Source: Ramlibacter albus
Lineage (GTDB): Bacteria > Pseudomonadota > Gammaproteobacteria > Burkholderiales > Burkholderiaceae_C
Assembly (NCBI RefSeq): GCF_014297445.1
Contig: NZ_JACORU010000006.1
Location: 248,001 to 312,000 of the forward strand
Reading direction: 5' to 3'
DNA length: 64,000 nt
Shown here: one piece after another, positions 35,418-44,786 of the stretch
How positions within the stretch are numbered: position 1 is the first letter of the stretch
How the letters are laid out: every line of letters starts with the position of its first letter
Notes under the pieces: generated by a model
Database searches by the model: none
Seen by the model: only the letters and a program-made list of their open reading frames with translations
Told to the model about the DNA's origin: nothing
Made by a program: the position numbers and the translations under genes

Positions 35418-35830
35418 GTTATCTCGTCGACACCAATGTGTTGTCCGAGCTGCGGCGCAAGGCGCCACACAAGGCCGTGCAGGCCTGGTTCGCTGACCGC
35501 CCCGCATCGACCCTGTTCCTGAGCGTGCTGACGCTCGGCGAATTGCGCAAGGGCATCGACGCTGTCACCGACGAAACGAGGCGCCTGAAGCTGCTCGACT
35601 GGCTCGAGGCCGACCTGCGCGCGTTCTTCACGGGCCGGGTCTTCGACGTGGATGCCGCCGTCGCGGACCGGTGGGGCAGGCTGCTCGCCGCGGCTGGCAG
35701 GCCGCTGCCGGCCATCGACAGCCTCCTTGCGGCGACCGCACTCCACCACGGGCTGGTACTCGTGACCCGCAACGTGCGTGACTTCAAGGATCTGGACGTC
35801 GAGGTCCTCGATCCGTGGGCGGCGGAGTGA
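35414..35830 (+). CDS. PIN-domain toxin (VapC family)
   Basis: A 138-residue PIN-domain ribonuclease. The four acidic active-site positions are visible: Asp in YLVDTNVLSE, Glu in LTLGELRKGID, Asp in LPAIDSLLAATAL and Asp in VTRNVRDFKDLD. VapC toxins cleave tRNA or rRNA when the antitoxin is degraded; the target is unknown. The start is a TTG at 35414 overlapping the antitoxin stop by four bases, so toxin synthesis depends on antitoxin translation. The Phd-PIN combination is common in plasmid and chromosomal pairs. Confidence 0.93.
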   Translation: MSYLVDTNVLSELRRKAPHKAVQAWFADRPASTLFLSVLTLGELRKGIDAVTDETRRLKLLDWLEADLRAFFTGRVFDVDAAVADRWGRLLAAAGRPLPAIDSLLAATALHHGLVLVTRNVRDFKDLDVEVLDPWAAE

Positions 35831-35852
35831 CGCACGCCTGCCACAACACAGG

Positions 35853-35882
35853 TTGCCCCGCCGCGCAAGCGGATGGGACAAT
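35853..35882 (+). promoter_or_regulatory. Candidate promoter for the ATP-grasp/alpha-E gene
   Basis: TTGCCC at 35853-35858 and GACAAT at 35877-35882 are separated by 18 bases, a reasonable sigma-70 pair. The predicted start of transcription falls at about 35888-35891, on or next to the GTG chosen as translation start, so the transcript may be leaderless. Confidence 0.5.
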
Positions 35883-35890
35883 GCCCGCGA

Positions 35891-38485
35891 GTGGACTCCT
35901 CCTTCAACGACTCGCTGTTCGGCGCCCCGCCCGATGAAAGCCCCGCGGACCTCGCGGCGGCACTGTCGCAGCCCGCGGTGCCGGGCCATTTCGACGAGTT
36001 GCGCGGCGCAGTCTTCGACGACTCCGCCACCGAAGACGCGGAGCTCGCGCCGTATTGGTCCCGCTTCTTCGAGCAGCTGGGCACCGAGGGCTTTCGCGAC
36101 CTGAACCGCCGCACCGAGCAGCTGCAGCGGCAGGTTCGCGACAACGGCGTCACGTACAACGTCTACGCGGACTCGGGCGGCCCGCAGCGGCCCTGGTCGC
36201 TGGACCTCTTCCCGCTGATCGTGCCGCCCGCGAGCTGGCAGCGCATCGAAGCGGGCGTGCTGCAGCGCATGCGCCTGCTCGAAGACGTGATGGCCGACGT
36301 GTACGGCGCGCAGGAACTGCTCGCCGGCAACCTGCTGCCGCCCGCGCTGGTGCAAGGCCACCCCGGCTACCTGCGCGCGATGCATGGCGTGAAGCCGGCC
36401 GGCGGCACCTACCTGCACATCGGCGCCTTCGACCTCGCGCGCGGGCCGGACGGCAACTGGTGGGTGGTGTCGCAGCGCACGCAGGCGCCATCGGGCCTGG
36501 GCTACCTGCTCGAGAACCGCCTGATCATCTCGCGCCTGTTCCCCGATGCCTTCCGGGACCTGAAGGTGCAGCGCCTCGCCAGCACCTACCGCGCGCTGCT
36601 CGAAAGCCTCAAGTGGCAATGCCCCGGCGTCGGCGGCGAGCCGCGCATCGTGCTGCTCACGCCGGGCCCGTACAACGAGACCTACTTCGAGCACGCCTAC
36701 CTCGCGCGTTACCTCGGCCTCACGCTGGTCGAAGGCAACGACCTCACCGTGCGAGACGAAAAGCTGTACCTCAAGACGCTCAAGGGCCTGCAGCGCGTGC
36801 ACGGCGTGCTCAAGCGGCTTGACGACGAGTTCCTCGACCCGCTGGAGCTGCGCGCGGATTCCACGCTCGGCGTGCCCGGCCTGCTGCAGGCCATCCGCGC
36901 AGGCAACGTGCTCGTGGCCAATGCGCCGGGCTCGGGCTTCCTCGAATCGACCGCCGTCCTCGGCTTCCTGCCCGCGATCAGCCGCGAGCTGACCGGGCAC
37001 GAGCTGCTGCTGCCCTCGCTGCCCACGTGGTGGTGCGGCGAGCGCGCGGCGATGGAGGCGGTGCTGCCGCAGATCGGCAGCAGCGTGATCAAGTCGACCT
37101 ACGGCGCGCCGGGCGCGGGCGCGGTGCTGGGCCGATCGCTCGGGCGGCGCGGGCTCGACGAATGGGCCGGCCGCATCGTGCGCGACCCCGACGAGTACAC
37201 GGTGCAGGCGTACATGCCGCTTTCGCAGATGCCGACCTGGGGCGGGCAGTACGGCCGCAGCCACCGGATCGTGCCGCACTCGCTGATGCTGCGGGTGATC
37301 GCGGTGTCCGACGGACCGGGCTCGTGGCGCGTGCTGCCGGGCGGGCTGACGCGCATCGCGAGCGGCGAGCGCGAGATCGCGTCGATGCAGCGCGGCGGCA
37401 GCAGCGCGGACACCTGGGTGATCACCGAAGGCGAAGTCGACACGACGAGCCTGCTGCACCACGAACATCCATCGGCGCAGACGGGGCATCGTGCGCGAGC
37501 GGTGACGAGCCGCGCCGCGGAGAACCTCTTCTGGCTGGGCCGCTACACCGAACGCACGGAGAATACCGCGCGGCTCGCACGCCTTGCACTGGAAGCACTC
37601 AATGGCGAGGACCAGGATTGCGAGCCACTGCTGGCGTGGGTTTCCGAACTCTCCGCGCTCAATGCACTGGTGCTGCCGGCGGTGCCACCCGCGACGCAGT
37701 CCACGCGCGTGTTCGAGCGGTCGCTGATCGCCAGCCTCGCCGACGTCGAGACCTCGACCAGCGTCGGCTTCAACCTGGGGGCCCTGGTCGGCGCGGCTTC
37801 GGCGGTGCGCGAGCGCTTGTCCAAGGAGCAATGGAACATCATCGTCGCCGCGGAGCAGGAGTTCATGCAGGGCTGCGAGCGCGCGGCGGACGAAGGCGAT
37901 TTCTCCTCGGTGGAGGCGCTGCGCGTGCTGGAAGCCTTGTCGGGCCGCACGGCGGCGATGACGGGCGCGCAGACCGACCGCATGACGCGTGACGACGGCT
38001 GGCGGCTGCTGTCCACCGGCCGCCACCTGGAGCGCCTGGCCTTCCTCGCGCAGGCGCTGTCGTACAGCTTCAGCACTGGCGCGATCCACGAGGAGGCCGG
38101 TTTCGAGGCCGTGGTCGCGCTCTTCGACAGCACGATCACCTTCCACGCGCACTACCAGCAACGGCACGACATCCCCGCGCTGATCGACCTGCTCGTGCTC
38201 GACCGCGACAACCCGCGTTCGCTGGGCTGGGTGGCGCAGACGCTGCGCGGGCGCATCGCCAAGCTCACGGGCAGCGCGGCCAACGAGATCCCGGAGATCG
38301 CGAACAGCATCCCCGACCCGGCGGCGTGGTCCTTCGACGCGCTGTGCGCCCGCGACGAGGACGGCGAGCACGTCGCCCTGCTCCAGCTGCTGCAGCAATG
38401 CGTCAGTGGCGCGTACGAGCTCTCGGACGACCTCGGCTCGCGCTACTTCACGCACTCGGACACGCGCCGGACGGTGGGGGCGTGA
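35891..38485 (+). CDS. Fused circularly permuted ATP-grasp/alpha-E protein
   Basis: An 864-residue fusion. Residues about 60-480 are a circularly permuted ATP-grasp domain (LDLFPLIVPPASWQRIEAGV, YLLENRLIISRLFPDAFRD, LVEGNDLTVRDEKLYLKTL, VIKSTYGAPGAGAVLG, VLPGGLTRIASG), and residues about 535-850 are an alpha-E domain starting TSRAAENLFWLGRYTERTE. In the split copy at 11842-14294 the same two domains are separate genes. The start is taken as GTG at 35891, giving MDSSFNDSLFG; ATG at 35873 is the alternative but would lie over the candidate -10 element. It is followed by a transglutaminase gene two bases on. Confidence 0.92.
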   Translation: MDSSFNDSLFGAPPDESPADLAAALSQPAVPGHFDELRGAVFDDSATEDAELAPYWSRFFEQLGTEGFRDLNRRTEQLQRQVRDNGVTYNVYADSGGPQRPWSLDLFPLIVPPASWQRIEAGVLQRMRLLEDVMADVYGAQELLAGNLLPPALVQGHPGYLRAMHGVKPAGGTYLHIGAFDLARGPDGNWWVVSQRTQAPSGLGYLLENRLIISRLFPDAFRDLKVQRLASTYRALLESLKWQCPGVGGEPRIVLLTPGPYNETYFEHAYLARYLGLTLVEGNDLTVRDEKLYLKTLKGLQRVHGVLKRLDDEFLDPLELRADSTLGVPGLLQAIRAGNVLVANAPGSGFLESTAVLGFLPAISRELTGHELLLPSLPTWWCGERAAMEAVLPQIGSSVIKSTYGAPGAGAVLGRSLGRRGLDEWAGRIVRDPDEYTVQAYMPLSQMPTWGGQYGRSHRIVPHSLMLRVIAVSDGPGSWRVLPGGLTRIASGEREIASMQRGGSSADTWVITEGEVDTTSLLHHEHPSAQTGHRARAVTSRAAENLFWLGRYTERTENTARLARLALEALNGEDQDCEPLLAWVSELSALNALVLPAVPPATQSTRVFERSLIASLADVETSTSVGFNLGALVGAASAVRERLSKEQWNIIVAAEQEFMQGCERAADEGDFSSVEALRVLEALSGRTAAMTGAQTDRMTRDDGWRLLSTGRHLERLAFLAQALSYSFSTGAIHEEAGFEAVVALFDSTITFHAHYQQRHDIPALIDLLVLDRDNPRSLGWVAQTLRGRIAKLTGSAANEIPEIANSIPDPAAWSFDALCARDEDGEHVALLQLLQQCVSGAYELSDDLGSRYFTHSDTRRTVGA

Positions 38486-38487
38486 CC

Positions 38488-39372
38488 ATGCGCTTGCACG
38501 TCCTGCACGAGACCACCTACGACTACACGCCGGCCGTGAAGACGGCGCAGCACATGGGGCACCTCAAGCCGGCGGACGATACTCGCCAGAAGCTGCTGTG
38601 CCACACCTTGCGCGTGGAGCCGGAGCCTGCCAAGCAGGACGAGCGCGTGGACATCTACGGCAACACGCGCACGTTCTTCAGCCTCCAGGTTGCGCATGAC
38701 CGGCTCAAGGTGGTCGCCGAGAGCATGGTGGAGACGTCGGCGGCCGCGGCTCTGCCGGCGAGCATGCCGTGGGAAGCCGCGCGCGAACGCATGCGCTACC
38801 ACGGCGCCGCGCACTACGACCCGGCCACCGAATTCGTCTTTGCCTCGCCTTACGTCCCGCGCGACACCCAGTTCGCCGACTATGCGCGCGCGAGTTTCGC
38901 GCCGGGGCGCCCGCTGCTGGAAGCCGCGACGGCGCTGATGCAGCGCATCCATGAGGATTTCGAATACGTCACGGCAGCGACCGATGCCACGACGCCGGCC
39001 CTCGACTCGCTCGCGTTGCGCAAGGGCGTGTGCCAGGACTTCGCGCACGTCATGACCGGCTGCCTGCGCAGCATGGGCCTTGCGGCACGCTATGTCAGCG
39101 GCTACCTGCTGACCGAGCCGCCGCCGGGGCAGGCGCGCCTCGTCGGCAGCGATGCGTCGCATGCGTGGGTCGCCGTGTATCTGCCGGCGGAGACAGGCCC
39201 CGGCGAGTGGGCCGAACTCGACCCCACCAACAACCGCGCGCCGGGTGAAGACTACGTGCGCCTCGCGGTCGGCCGCGACTATGGCGACGTGTCGCCTTTG
39301 CGCGGCGTGATCCATGGCGGGGCGAGCCATGCGCTGTCGGTGGCGGTCACGGTCTCGCCGGTCCCTCTCTAG
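38488..39372 (+). CDS. Transglutaminase family protein (COG1305)
   Basis: A 294-residue soluble protein: an N-terminal beta region (MRLHVLHETTYDYTPAVKTA) then the transglutaminase core with Cys in RKGVCQDFAHVMTGCLRSMG, His in SDASHAWVAVYLP and Asp in AELDPTNNR. It has no signal peptide or membrane helix. With the fused ATP-grasp/alpha-E gene just upstream it forms the standard three-part cassette predicted to make or trim peptides. It is related to the N-terminal module of the DUF2126 protein at 25777. Confidence 0.93.
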   Translation: MRLHVLHETTYDYTPAVKTAQHMGHLKPADDTRQKLLCHTLRVEPEPAKQDERVDIYGNTRTFFSLQVAHDRLKVVAESMVETSAAAALPASMPWEAARERMRYHGAAHYDPATEFVFASPYVPRDTQFADYARASFAPGRPLLEAATALMQRIHEDFEYVTAATDATTPALDSLALRKGVCQDFAHVMTGCLRSMGLAARYVSGYLLTEPPPGQARLVGSDASHAWVAVYLPAETGPGEWAELDPTNNRAPGEDYVRLAVGRDYGDVSPLRGVIHGGASHALSVAVTVSPVPL

Positions 39373-39397
39373 AATCGAGGGCTTCCAAGGAGCCCCC

Positions 39398-39850
39398 ATG
39401 AGCGTCTACGACAAGCTGAAGGAACTCGGCATCACCCTGCCGCCCGTTGCCACCCCCGCCGCCGCCTACGTGCCCTTCGTGCGCACCGGCAACCTCGTCT
39501 TCATCTCGGGCCATATCGCCAAGAAGGACGGCAAGGCCTGGGTGGGCCAGCTCGGCAGGACGATGCAGACCGAAGAAGGCAAGGCCGCGGCACGCGCGAT
39601 CGCCGTCGACCTGATGGGCACGCTGCATGCCGCGGTGGGTGACCTGAACAACGTCAAGCGCATCGTCAAGGTGATGAGCCTCGTGAACAGCTCGCCCGAC
39701 TTCACCGAGCAGCACCTCGTCACGAACGGCGCGAGCGAGCTGATCGGCCAGGTCTTCGGCGACAAGGGCGCGCATGCGCGCAGCGCCTTCGGCGTTGCGC
39801 AGATCCCGATGGGGGCGTGCGTGGAGATCGAGCTGATCGCGGAAGTCTGA
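39398..39850 (+). CDS. RidA family protein
   Basis: A 150-residue protein of the YjgF/YER057c/UK114 superfamily, of the longer subgroup. LPPVATPAAAYVPFVRTGNLVFISGHIAK, GKAAARAIAVDLMGTLHAAVGDL and a C-terminal FGVAQIPMGACVEIELIAEV match the family. RidA deaminates reactive enamine/imine intermediates made by PLP enzymes; the usual Arg of the catalytic site is not present in the C-terminal GACVEIE segment, so it may not be a true deaminase. TAGAAT at 39370-39375 is a likely -10 and AAGGAG a ribosome binding site five bases before the ATG. Confidence 0.9.
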   Translation: MSVYDKLKELGITLPPVATPAAAYVPFVRTGNLVFISGHIAKKDGKAWVGQLGRTMQTEEGKAAARAIAVDLMGTLHAAVGDLNNVKRIVKVMSLVNSSPDFTEQHLVTNGASELIGQVFGDKGAHARSAFGVAQIPMGACVEIELIAEV

Positions 39851-39854
39851 GGCT

Positions 39855-40154
39855 TCAGCGCCGGTTCTCGACCAGCTGGATCACTTCGGCAAATTCGAGC
39901 GTCGGCGCCACGCCGTACAACTCGCCGAAGCGGCCCAGCACCTGCGGCGAGAAGAACGAGCGCGCCGCCTCCTCGTTGCTCCAGAGGAAGAAGTTCACCG
40001 CCTCGCGGTTCACCGCGTCGATGGCGTAGGCCTTGGAGCGCAGCCCCGGCATGTCCTCGAACGTCGCCCGCGAACTTTCCGCCAGCGCGCGCACGCGCTT
40101 CTCGTCGAAGTCGTCCCCGAAACGGAAACGCACGAGCGTGGCGTTCATGGGCAT
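39855..40154 (-). CDS. Small dimeric alpha/beta-barrel protein, monooxygenase-like
   Basis: A 99-residue protein, MPMNATLVRFRFGDDFDEKR..., with the ferredoxin-like pattern of YdhR/ABM-type monooxygenase-like proteins: beta strand, helix, MPGLRSKAYAIDAVNREAVNFFLW, helix with EEAARSFF, and a closing strand EVIQLVENRR. The function is unknown. Starts at 40154 or 40148 are both possible; GGAG is distant from either. It is convergent with the ridA-like gene, four bases apart. A GC-rich dispersed repeat (40197-40269) lies just upstream. Confidence 0.7.
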   Translation of the reverse strand: MPMNATLVRFRFGDDFDEKRVRALAESSRATFEDMPGLRSKAYAIDAVNREAVNFFLWSNEEAARSFFSPQVLGRFGELYGVAPTLEFAEVIQLVENRR

Positions 40155-40196
40155 GGCGCGCAGGATGCTCCGCGCGGCCATGCATGTCAACCGGAG

Positions 40197-40269
40197 CGCC
40201 GCCGGGCCGCCCCAAGGCGCGACAGCCCCCTCGGGGGGCAGCGAACCTCGCGAAGCGGGGAGCGTGGGG
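40197..40269. repeat. GC-rich dispersed repeat, copy 1
   Basis: This 73-base sequence is repeated at 55682-55755 in the same orientation. The first 23 bases (CGCCGCCGGGCCGCCCCAAG...) and the last 45 bases are identical in the two copies; only 5-6 bases between them differ. The 45-base part holds a perfect hairpin GCCCCC-TCG-GGGGGC. It lies between the monooxygenase-like gene and the small gene at 40277. Such short GC-rich repeats are common between genes in Comamonadaceae. Confidence 0.85.
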
Positions 40270-40276
40270 TCCCTGT

Positions 40277-40483
40277 TTACTCGTCCAGCAAGCCGCCACG
40301 ATAGAAGCTGTATGCCGTGCCGTCGTGAAGATAAAAGAACCCGTCCCCACACGCATCCTTGCCGGGAAAGAACTCGCGGTACCGCTTCGGCACGAGCCGC
40401 TCCAGCTCCTCGTCCGACAGCTCCTCGAATTCCTGCGGCGTGATCGGCTGGCCCGCACGCAGGCGGCGGCGCTCCACGCTCAC
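40277..40483 (-). CDS. Small hypothetical protein coupled to parC
   Basis: A 68-residue protein, [43 protein letters not shown]..., acidic and helical in the middle and aromatic-rich at the end ([17 protein letters not shown]). The GTG start overlaps the parC stop codon (GTGA), and a second in-frame GTG lies 6 bases on. No family was recognised. The coupling and lack of any overlapping alternative gene argue that it is real. It ends just before the dispersed repeat. Confidence 0.6.
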   Translation of the reverse strand: MSVERRRLRAGQPITPQEFEELSDEELERLVPKRYREFFPGKDACGDGFFYLHDGTAYSFYRGGLLDE

Positions 40484-42819
40484 TCCACGCGCTGGATCGC
40501 CAGCGGCTTGAAGCCCAGGTCCGCCTGCCTGCCCTTGCGGCCGCGATGGCCCTGCGCGTTGTTCAGCGAGCGGATCTCCAGCACCTCCTCGCGCTCCTTG
40601 TCGCCGCGGCCGAGGCCGGTGATCTTCACGCTGCGCGTGTACGCCGCCGCGCCCACCAGCTCCTCCTTCTTCTCCAGCTCCATCAGCATCAGGCCGCGGC
40701 CGCCATTGGGCATGGGCTTGAGCTCGCCGATGGCGAAGGTGAGGATGCGCTTGCCGGACGATGCGCAGGCCACGTGCGTGGCCGCGGGCTGCGGCGGCAC
40801 GTTGGCCGGGGAAGGCCGGCACACCGTCTCACCCTCGCCCACCGTGATGAACGACTTGCCGCCCTTTTGCCGCGACACCATGTTCTCCACGGTGGCGAGG
40901 AAGCCGTAGCCGCCGGAGCCCGCGAGCAGCAGCCATGCGGTGCCCGCGCCGGCGAAGTAGTGCACGAGCTGCGTGCCGCTTTCGAGGTCGATGAACGTGG
41001 TGACGGGCTGCCCGTCACCGCGCGCGCCCGGCAGCACCGACACCGGCACCGAATACACGCGCCCGTTGCTGCCGAAGGCCAGCAAAGTGTCGACGGTGCG
41101 GCACTCGAACGTGCCGTACAAGCCATCGCCGGCCTTGAACGCGAACGACGAAGCATCGTGGCCATGGCCCTGCCGCGCGCGCACCCAGCCCTTCTGCGAC
41201 ACCACCACCGTCACCGGCTCGTCGACCACCTTCACTTCGGCCACGGCCTTCTTCTCGGCCTGGATCAGAGTTCGGCGCACGTCGCCGAACTGCTTCGTGT
41301 CGCCCTCGATCTCCTTGACCATCAGCCGGCGCAGCGCGGCGGGCGAGCCGAGGATCTCCTCCAGCTTCTTCTGGTCCTCGCGCAGTTCCTTCAGCTCCTG
41401 CTCGATCTTGATCGCTTCCAGCCGCGCGAGCTGGCGCAAGCGGATTTCGAGGATGTCTTCCGCCTGCCGGTCGGTGAGCTTGAAGCGGTCGATCAGCGCC
41501 GGCTTGGGCTCGTCGCTGCCCCGGATGATGCGGATCACCTCGTCGATGTTCAGCAGCACCAGCTGTCGGCCTTCGAGGATGTGGATGCGGTCCAGCACCT
41601 TGCCCAGCCGGTGCCGCGAACGCCGCTCGATTGTGCGCTGGCGGAACTCGATCCACTCCACCAGCATCTGCCGCAGCGACTTCTGCACGGGCTTGCCGTC
41701 CAGCCCCACCATCGTGAGGTTGATCGGCGCGCTGGTCTCCAGGCTCGTGTGCGCAAGCAGCGTGGTGGCGAGTTCGGCCTGGTCGATGCGGCTGGTCTTG
41801 GGCTCGAACACCAGGCGCACCGGTGCGTCCTTGCTCGACTCGTCGCGCACCGCATCGAGCACCGCGAGCACCGTCTGCTTCATCTGGACCTGGTCCTGCG
41901 ACAGCGCCTTCTTGCCGGCCTTGACCTTCGGGTTGGTGAGCTCCTCGATCTCCTCCAGCACCCTCTGCGTGCTCACGCCGGGCGGCAGCTCGGTCACCAC
42001 CATCTGCCACTGCCCGCGCGCGAGCTCCTCGACCTTCCAGCGCGCGCGCACCTTGAGCGAACCGCGGCCGGTGGCGTACGCCTCGGCGATGTCGGCCGCA
42101 CTGCTGATCACCTGCCCGCCGCCGGGATAGTCCGGGCCGGGCAGCAACGCGAAGAGGTCCTCGTCGGAGAGCTTGGGGTTCTTCACCAGCGCCACGCAGG
42201 CCTCGGCGACTTCGCGCAGGTTGTGGCTGGGGATCTCCGTCGCCAAGCCAACGGCGATACCGCTCGCGCCATTGAGCAGCGTGAAGGGCAGCCGCGCCGG
42301 CAGCACCACCGGCTCCTGCGTGCTGCCGTCGTAATTGAGCACGAACTCCACCGTGCCCTCGTCGATCTCGTCGAGCAGCAGGTTGGAGATCTTCGCCAGG
42401 CGCGCCTCGGTGTAGCGCATCGCCGCCGCGCCGTCGCCGTCGCGGCTGCCGAAGTTGCCCTGCCCGTCGATCAGCGGGTAGCGCTGCGAGAAGTCCTGCG
42501 CCATGCGCACCAGCGCGTCGTACGCGGCCTGGTCGCCGTGCGGGTGGAAGCGGCCCAGCACGTCGCCGACCACGCGCGCGCTCTTCACCGGCTTGGCACC
42601 GGCGTTGCCGCCGCCGAAGCCCAGGCCCATGCGGTACATCGAGTACAGGATGCGCCGCTGCACCGGCTTCTGGCCGTCGGCCACGTCGGGCAGCGCGCGG
42701 CCCTTCACCACCGACAGCGCGTATTCGAGGTACGCGCGCTGGGCGTACGTCGCGAGGTCCAGGCCCTCGTCGCCGCCGTCGCCCGATTCGATCAATTCCC
42801 TGTTGTCCATAGCGTCCAT
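40480..42819 (-). CDS. parC: DNA topoisomerase IV subunit A
   Basis: A 779-residue type IIA topoisomerase A subunit. The catalytic Tyr is Y136 in [32 protein letters not shown] and [14 protein letters not shown] mark the breakage-reunion domain, and the C-terminal region after about 500 is a beta-pinwheel with degenerate repeats ([22 protein letters not shown]). Lack of a GyrA box and the neighbour parE in the same operon support ParC rather than GyrA. It decatenates daughter chromosomes. The start at 42819 (MDAMDN) lies one base after the GGDEF gene stop; M4 is an alternative. Confidence 0.95.
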   Translation of the reverse strand: MDAMDNRELIESGDGGDEGLDLATYAQRAYLEYALSVVKGRALPDVADGQKPVQRRILYSMYRMGLGFGGGNAGAKPVKSARVVGDVLGRFHPHGDQAAYDALVRMAQDFSQRYPLIDGQGNFGSRDGDGAAAMRYTEARLAKISNLLLDEIDEGTVEFVLNYDGSTQEPVVLPARLPFTLLNGASGIAVGLATEIPSHNLREVAEACVALVKNPKLSDEDLFALLPGPDYPGGGQVISSAADIAEAYATGRGSLKVRARWKVEELARGQWQMVVTELPPGVSTQRVLEEIEELTNPKVKAGKKALSQDQVQMKQTVLAVLDAVRDESSKDAPVRLVFEPKTSRIDQAELATTLLAHTSLETSAPINLTMVGLDGKPVQKSLRQMLVEWIEFRQRTIERRSRHRLGKVLDRIHILEGRQLVLLNIDEVIRIIRGSDEPKPALIDRFKLTDRQAEDILEIRLRQLARLEAIKIEQELKELREDQKKLEEILGSPAALRRLMVKEIEGDTKQFGDVRRTLIQAEKKAVAEVKVVDEPVTVVVSQKGWVRARQGHGHDASSFAFKAGDGLYGTFECRTVDTLLAFGSNGRVYSVPVSVLPGARGDGQPVTTFIDLESGTQLVHYFAGAGTAWLLLAGSGGYGFLATVENMVSRQKGGKSFITVGEGETVCRPSPANVPPQPAATHVACASSGKRILTFAIGELKPMPNGGRGLMLMELEKKEELVGAAAYTRSVKITGLGRGDKEREEVLEIRSLNNAQGHRGRKGRQADLGFKPLAIQRVE

Positions 42820-42820
42820 G

Positions 42821-43966
42821 TCATTTTTCCGGCGGGAACAGTTCGTCGTTGCCCACTGTCACGATCCTGCGTTGCGAGGGTTCGGCCAGCTCGCGCTCCA
42901 GGCGCGCGGCCAGCCGCGAGATGAGCTGCTTGGCGGTGACGTCCGAAACCGGCACGCCCGTGAGCACGATGCGGAACTGCAGGAACTCCGCGCGCGCCGC
43001 CGGCAGCGGCTCCTTCAAGCCCGCGACGAGCATGCGGCTGGCCACGTTGCCGGCCGCCTCGGCCGCCGCCATGCCCTCCACCAGCACGGCGAAGCGCGAG
43101 TGCGCGAGGCGCGCCGCGACGTCGCCCTGCCGCAGCGAGTCGCGGATGCGATTGGCGGCCGTCAGCACCGCCTGCTCCGCCGTCTCCGGCCCGAACTCGT
43201 GCGCGATGCGCGGCAGGTTCTCGATGTGCACCATCATCAGCACGCTCGGGTGGCCGTAGCGCTGCATCATCGTGCGCGCGGCGTGGATGCGCTCCTGCAG
43301 CACCAGCGGCGTCGCAAGCCCGGTCAGGGGATCCACCGTGTTGCGCGCGTCGATGCGCACGCGCGTCTCGCCGAAGATGCGGCTGCGCCAGCCGGTCGCG
43401 AGGTACGTGCACGCCGACCACGCGGTGAAGAGGCCGCCGATCCACAGCACGATGTCGTCCGGCTCGGCCACCGAGCGCGCCGCGAGCGACCCCGCGGCCA
43501 CGACCAGCAGCGCTACGGCGGGGAGCAGCCACCACATCCAGGGCCGGCTCTGCGGCCAGGCGCGCAGCATCAGCACCAGCACCACCGCGGTCCACACGCC
43601 CACGCCGGGCAGCAGCGCCCACGGTGTGAACACCGCGGCGACGGCCAGCAGCGTCAGCAGCACGCTGGCGCCCACGAGCAACCGGCGCGGCGTGCGCATC
43701 GCGCCGGCATGGCTCACGAGGTCGCGCAGCTGCAAGCCCGCGATCACGAGCACGAGCAGCATGCAAGCCTCGGGGTAGAACGGGTGAGAGCCGGAGAGCG
43801 ACAGCACCGTCAGCACCGCCATCATCGTGGCGGCCGCGTGCAGCAGCAGCGGGCGCTCGCGGTAGTTGTTGGCACGCACCGCGCTGAAGAAGACCACCAG
43901 GATCTGCGCGCCCACGAAGGCGCCCAGCGCGACGAGTTCCAGCGGATCGGACAGTCCGGGCGCCAC
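42821..43966 (-). CDS. Membrane protein with degenerate GGDEF domain
   Basis: A 381-residue protein with six or seven membrane helices in the first 190 residues and a C-terminal GGDEF-fold domain ([20 protein letters not shown] then [20 protein letters not shown]). The active-site loop, which should read GGDEF, reads [12 protein letters not shown], and the metal/nucleotide residues are altered, so diguanylate cyclase activity is unlikely; it may sense a ligand or bind nucleotide without catalysis. The start is a GTG at 43966, four bases after the lytic transglycosylase stop. It sits inside the topoisomerase IV operon, which is unusual for a signalling-type domain. Confidence 0.85.
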   Translation of the reverse strand: MAPGLSDPLELVALGAFVGAQILVVFFSAVRANNYRERPLLLHAAATMMAVLTVLSLSGSHPFYPEACMLLVLVIAGLQLRDLVSHAGAMRTPRRLLVGASVLLTLLAVAAVFTPWALLPGVGVWTAVVLVLMLRAWPQSRPWMWWLLPAVALLVVAAGSLAARSVAEPDDIVLWIGGLFTAWSACTYLATGWRSRIFGETRVRIDARNTVDPLTGLATPLVLQERIHAARTMMQRYGHPSVLMMVHIENLPRIAHEFGPETAEQAVLTAANRIRDSLRQGDVAARLAHSRFAVLVEGMAAAEAAGNVASRMLVAGLKEPLPAARAEFLQFRIVLTGVPVSDVTAKQLISRLAARLERELAEPSQRRIVTVGNDELFPPEK

Positions 43967-43970
43967 GCTT

Positions 43971-44786
43971 TCAGTTCTGGGCCGGCGTTTCGCCCGGAAC
44001 TGCGGCGACGGGAACGGAAGGCGGCGGCTGCACCGCCGCGGGGAGGTTGCCGCGGCCCACGGCGCCGCCGACCGGGTGCGCCGGCAGCTCCATGTGCACG
44101 CGCTGCGGGAAGCGGCCGCCCCGGGCCGCCATGGCGGGCGGCTTGAGCATGGCGTAGAGCTGCAGAACGGTCTTGACGTAGTTCTGCGTCTCCTTGTAGT
44201 TCGGCACCTTGTTGCCGGCGCGCACGACGGCGCTCTCGCCGGCGTTGTAGGCCGCGATCGCAAGCTCCATCTGCCCGGGGAACATGCGCATCAGGTCCGC
44301 GAGGTAGCGCGTGCCGGTGCGGATGTTGGTCTTCGCGTCGAACAGGTTCTTCGCGTCGCCCGTCACGCCGTAGCGCGCGGCGGTCGCCGGCATCAGCTGC
44401 ATCAGGCCCACCGCGCCCTTGGGCGAGACGGCCTGCGCGTCGAAGCCGGACTCGGTGGCGATCACGGCCTGCAGCAGCTCGTAGTCGATGCCGTGCGTCT
44501 TCGATGCTTCACGCAGGTGATGCTTCACGACCTTGTAGCCGGGCGACACTTCGAAGAAAGCGATGAGCTTGGACTGCGCCGTCGGCACGGCCACGGGGCG
44601 CGGCGTGCCGATGCCCTGCGACGTGTCGAAGCTCTCGCCGCCGCGGAAAAACAGCTGGTAGCGCTCGTCGACTTTCTCGGCGGCGAAGTGGGCCACGCCC
44701 TTCGCGTCGACGTAGCCCCACACCTCGGCGCGCGCGGCGGGCAGCAGCGCCAAAGCGAATGCAGCCGCAAGGAGCGCGCGCTTCAT
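43971..44786 (-). CDS. Soluble lytic transglycosylase (Slt domain)
   Basis: A 271-residue periplasmic protein with signal peptide MKRALLAAAFALALLPAARA, a short N-terminal DUF4124-like region (EVWGYVDAKGVAHFAAEK), then the Slt lytic transglycosylase domain: catalytic Glu in QAVIATESGFDAQAVSPKGAVGLMQLMPATA and the later AIAAYNAGESAVVR. The C-terminal 45 residues are Pro/Ala-rich. It cleaves peptidoglycan. The gene overlaps the acetyltransferase stop by four bases (ATGA). A similar arrangement of an Slt enzyme between parE and parC is, to my knowledge, common in Comamonadaceae. Confidence 0.92.
   Translation of the reverse strand: MKRALLAAAFALALLPAARAEVWGYVDAKGVAHFAAEKVDERYQLFFRGGESFDTSQGIGTPRPVAVPTAQSKLIAFFEVSPGYKVVKHHLREASKTHGIDYELLQAVIATESGFDAQAVSPKGAVGLMQLMPATAARYGVTGDAKNLFDAKTNIRTGTRYLADLMRMFPGQMELAIAAYNAGESAVVRAGNKVPNYKETQNYVKTVLQLYAMLKPPAMAARGGRFPQRVHMELPAHPVGGAVGRGNLPAAVQPPPSVPVAAVPGETPAQN

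Noticed and set aside
35873..35890. ATG at 35873 as the start of the ATP-grasp/alpha-E gene
   Set aside because: It overlaps the candidate -10 GACAAT and has no ribosome binding site; GTG at 35891 fits the promoter better, although the choice is not certain.
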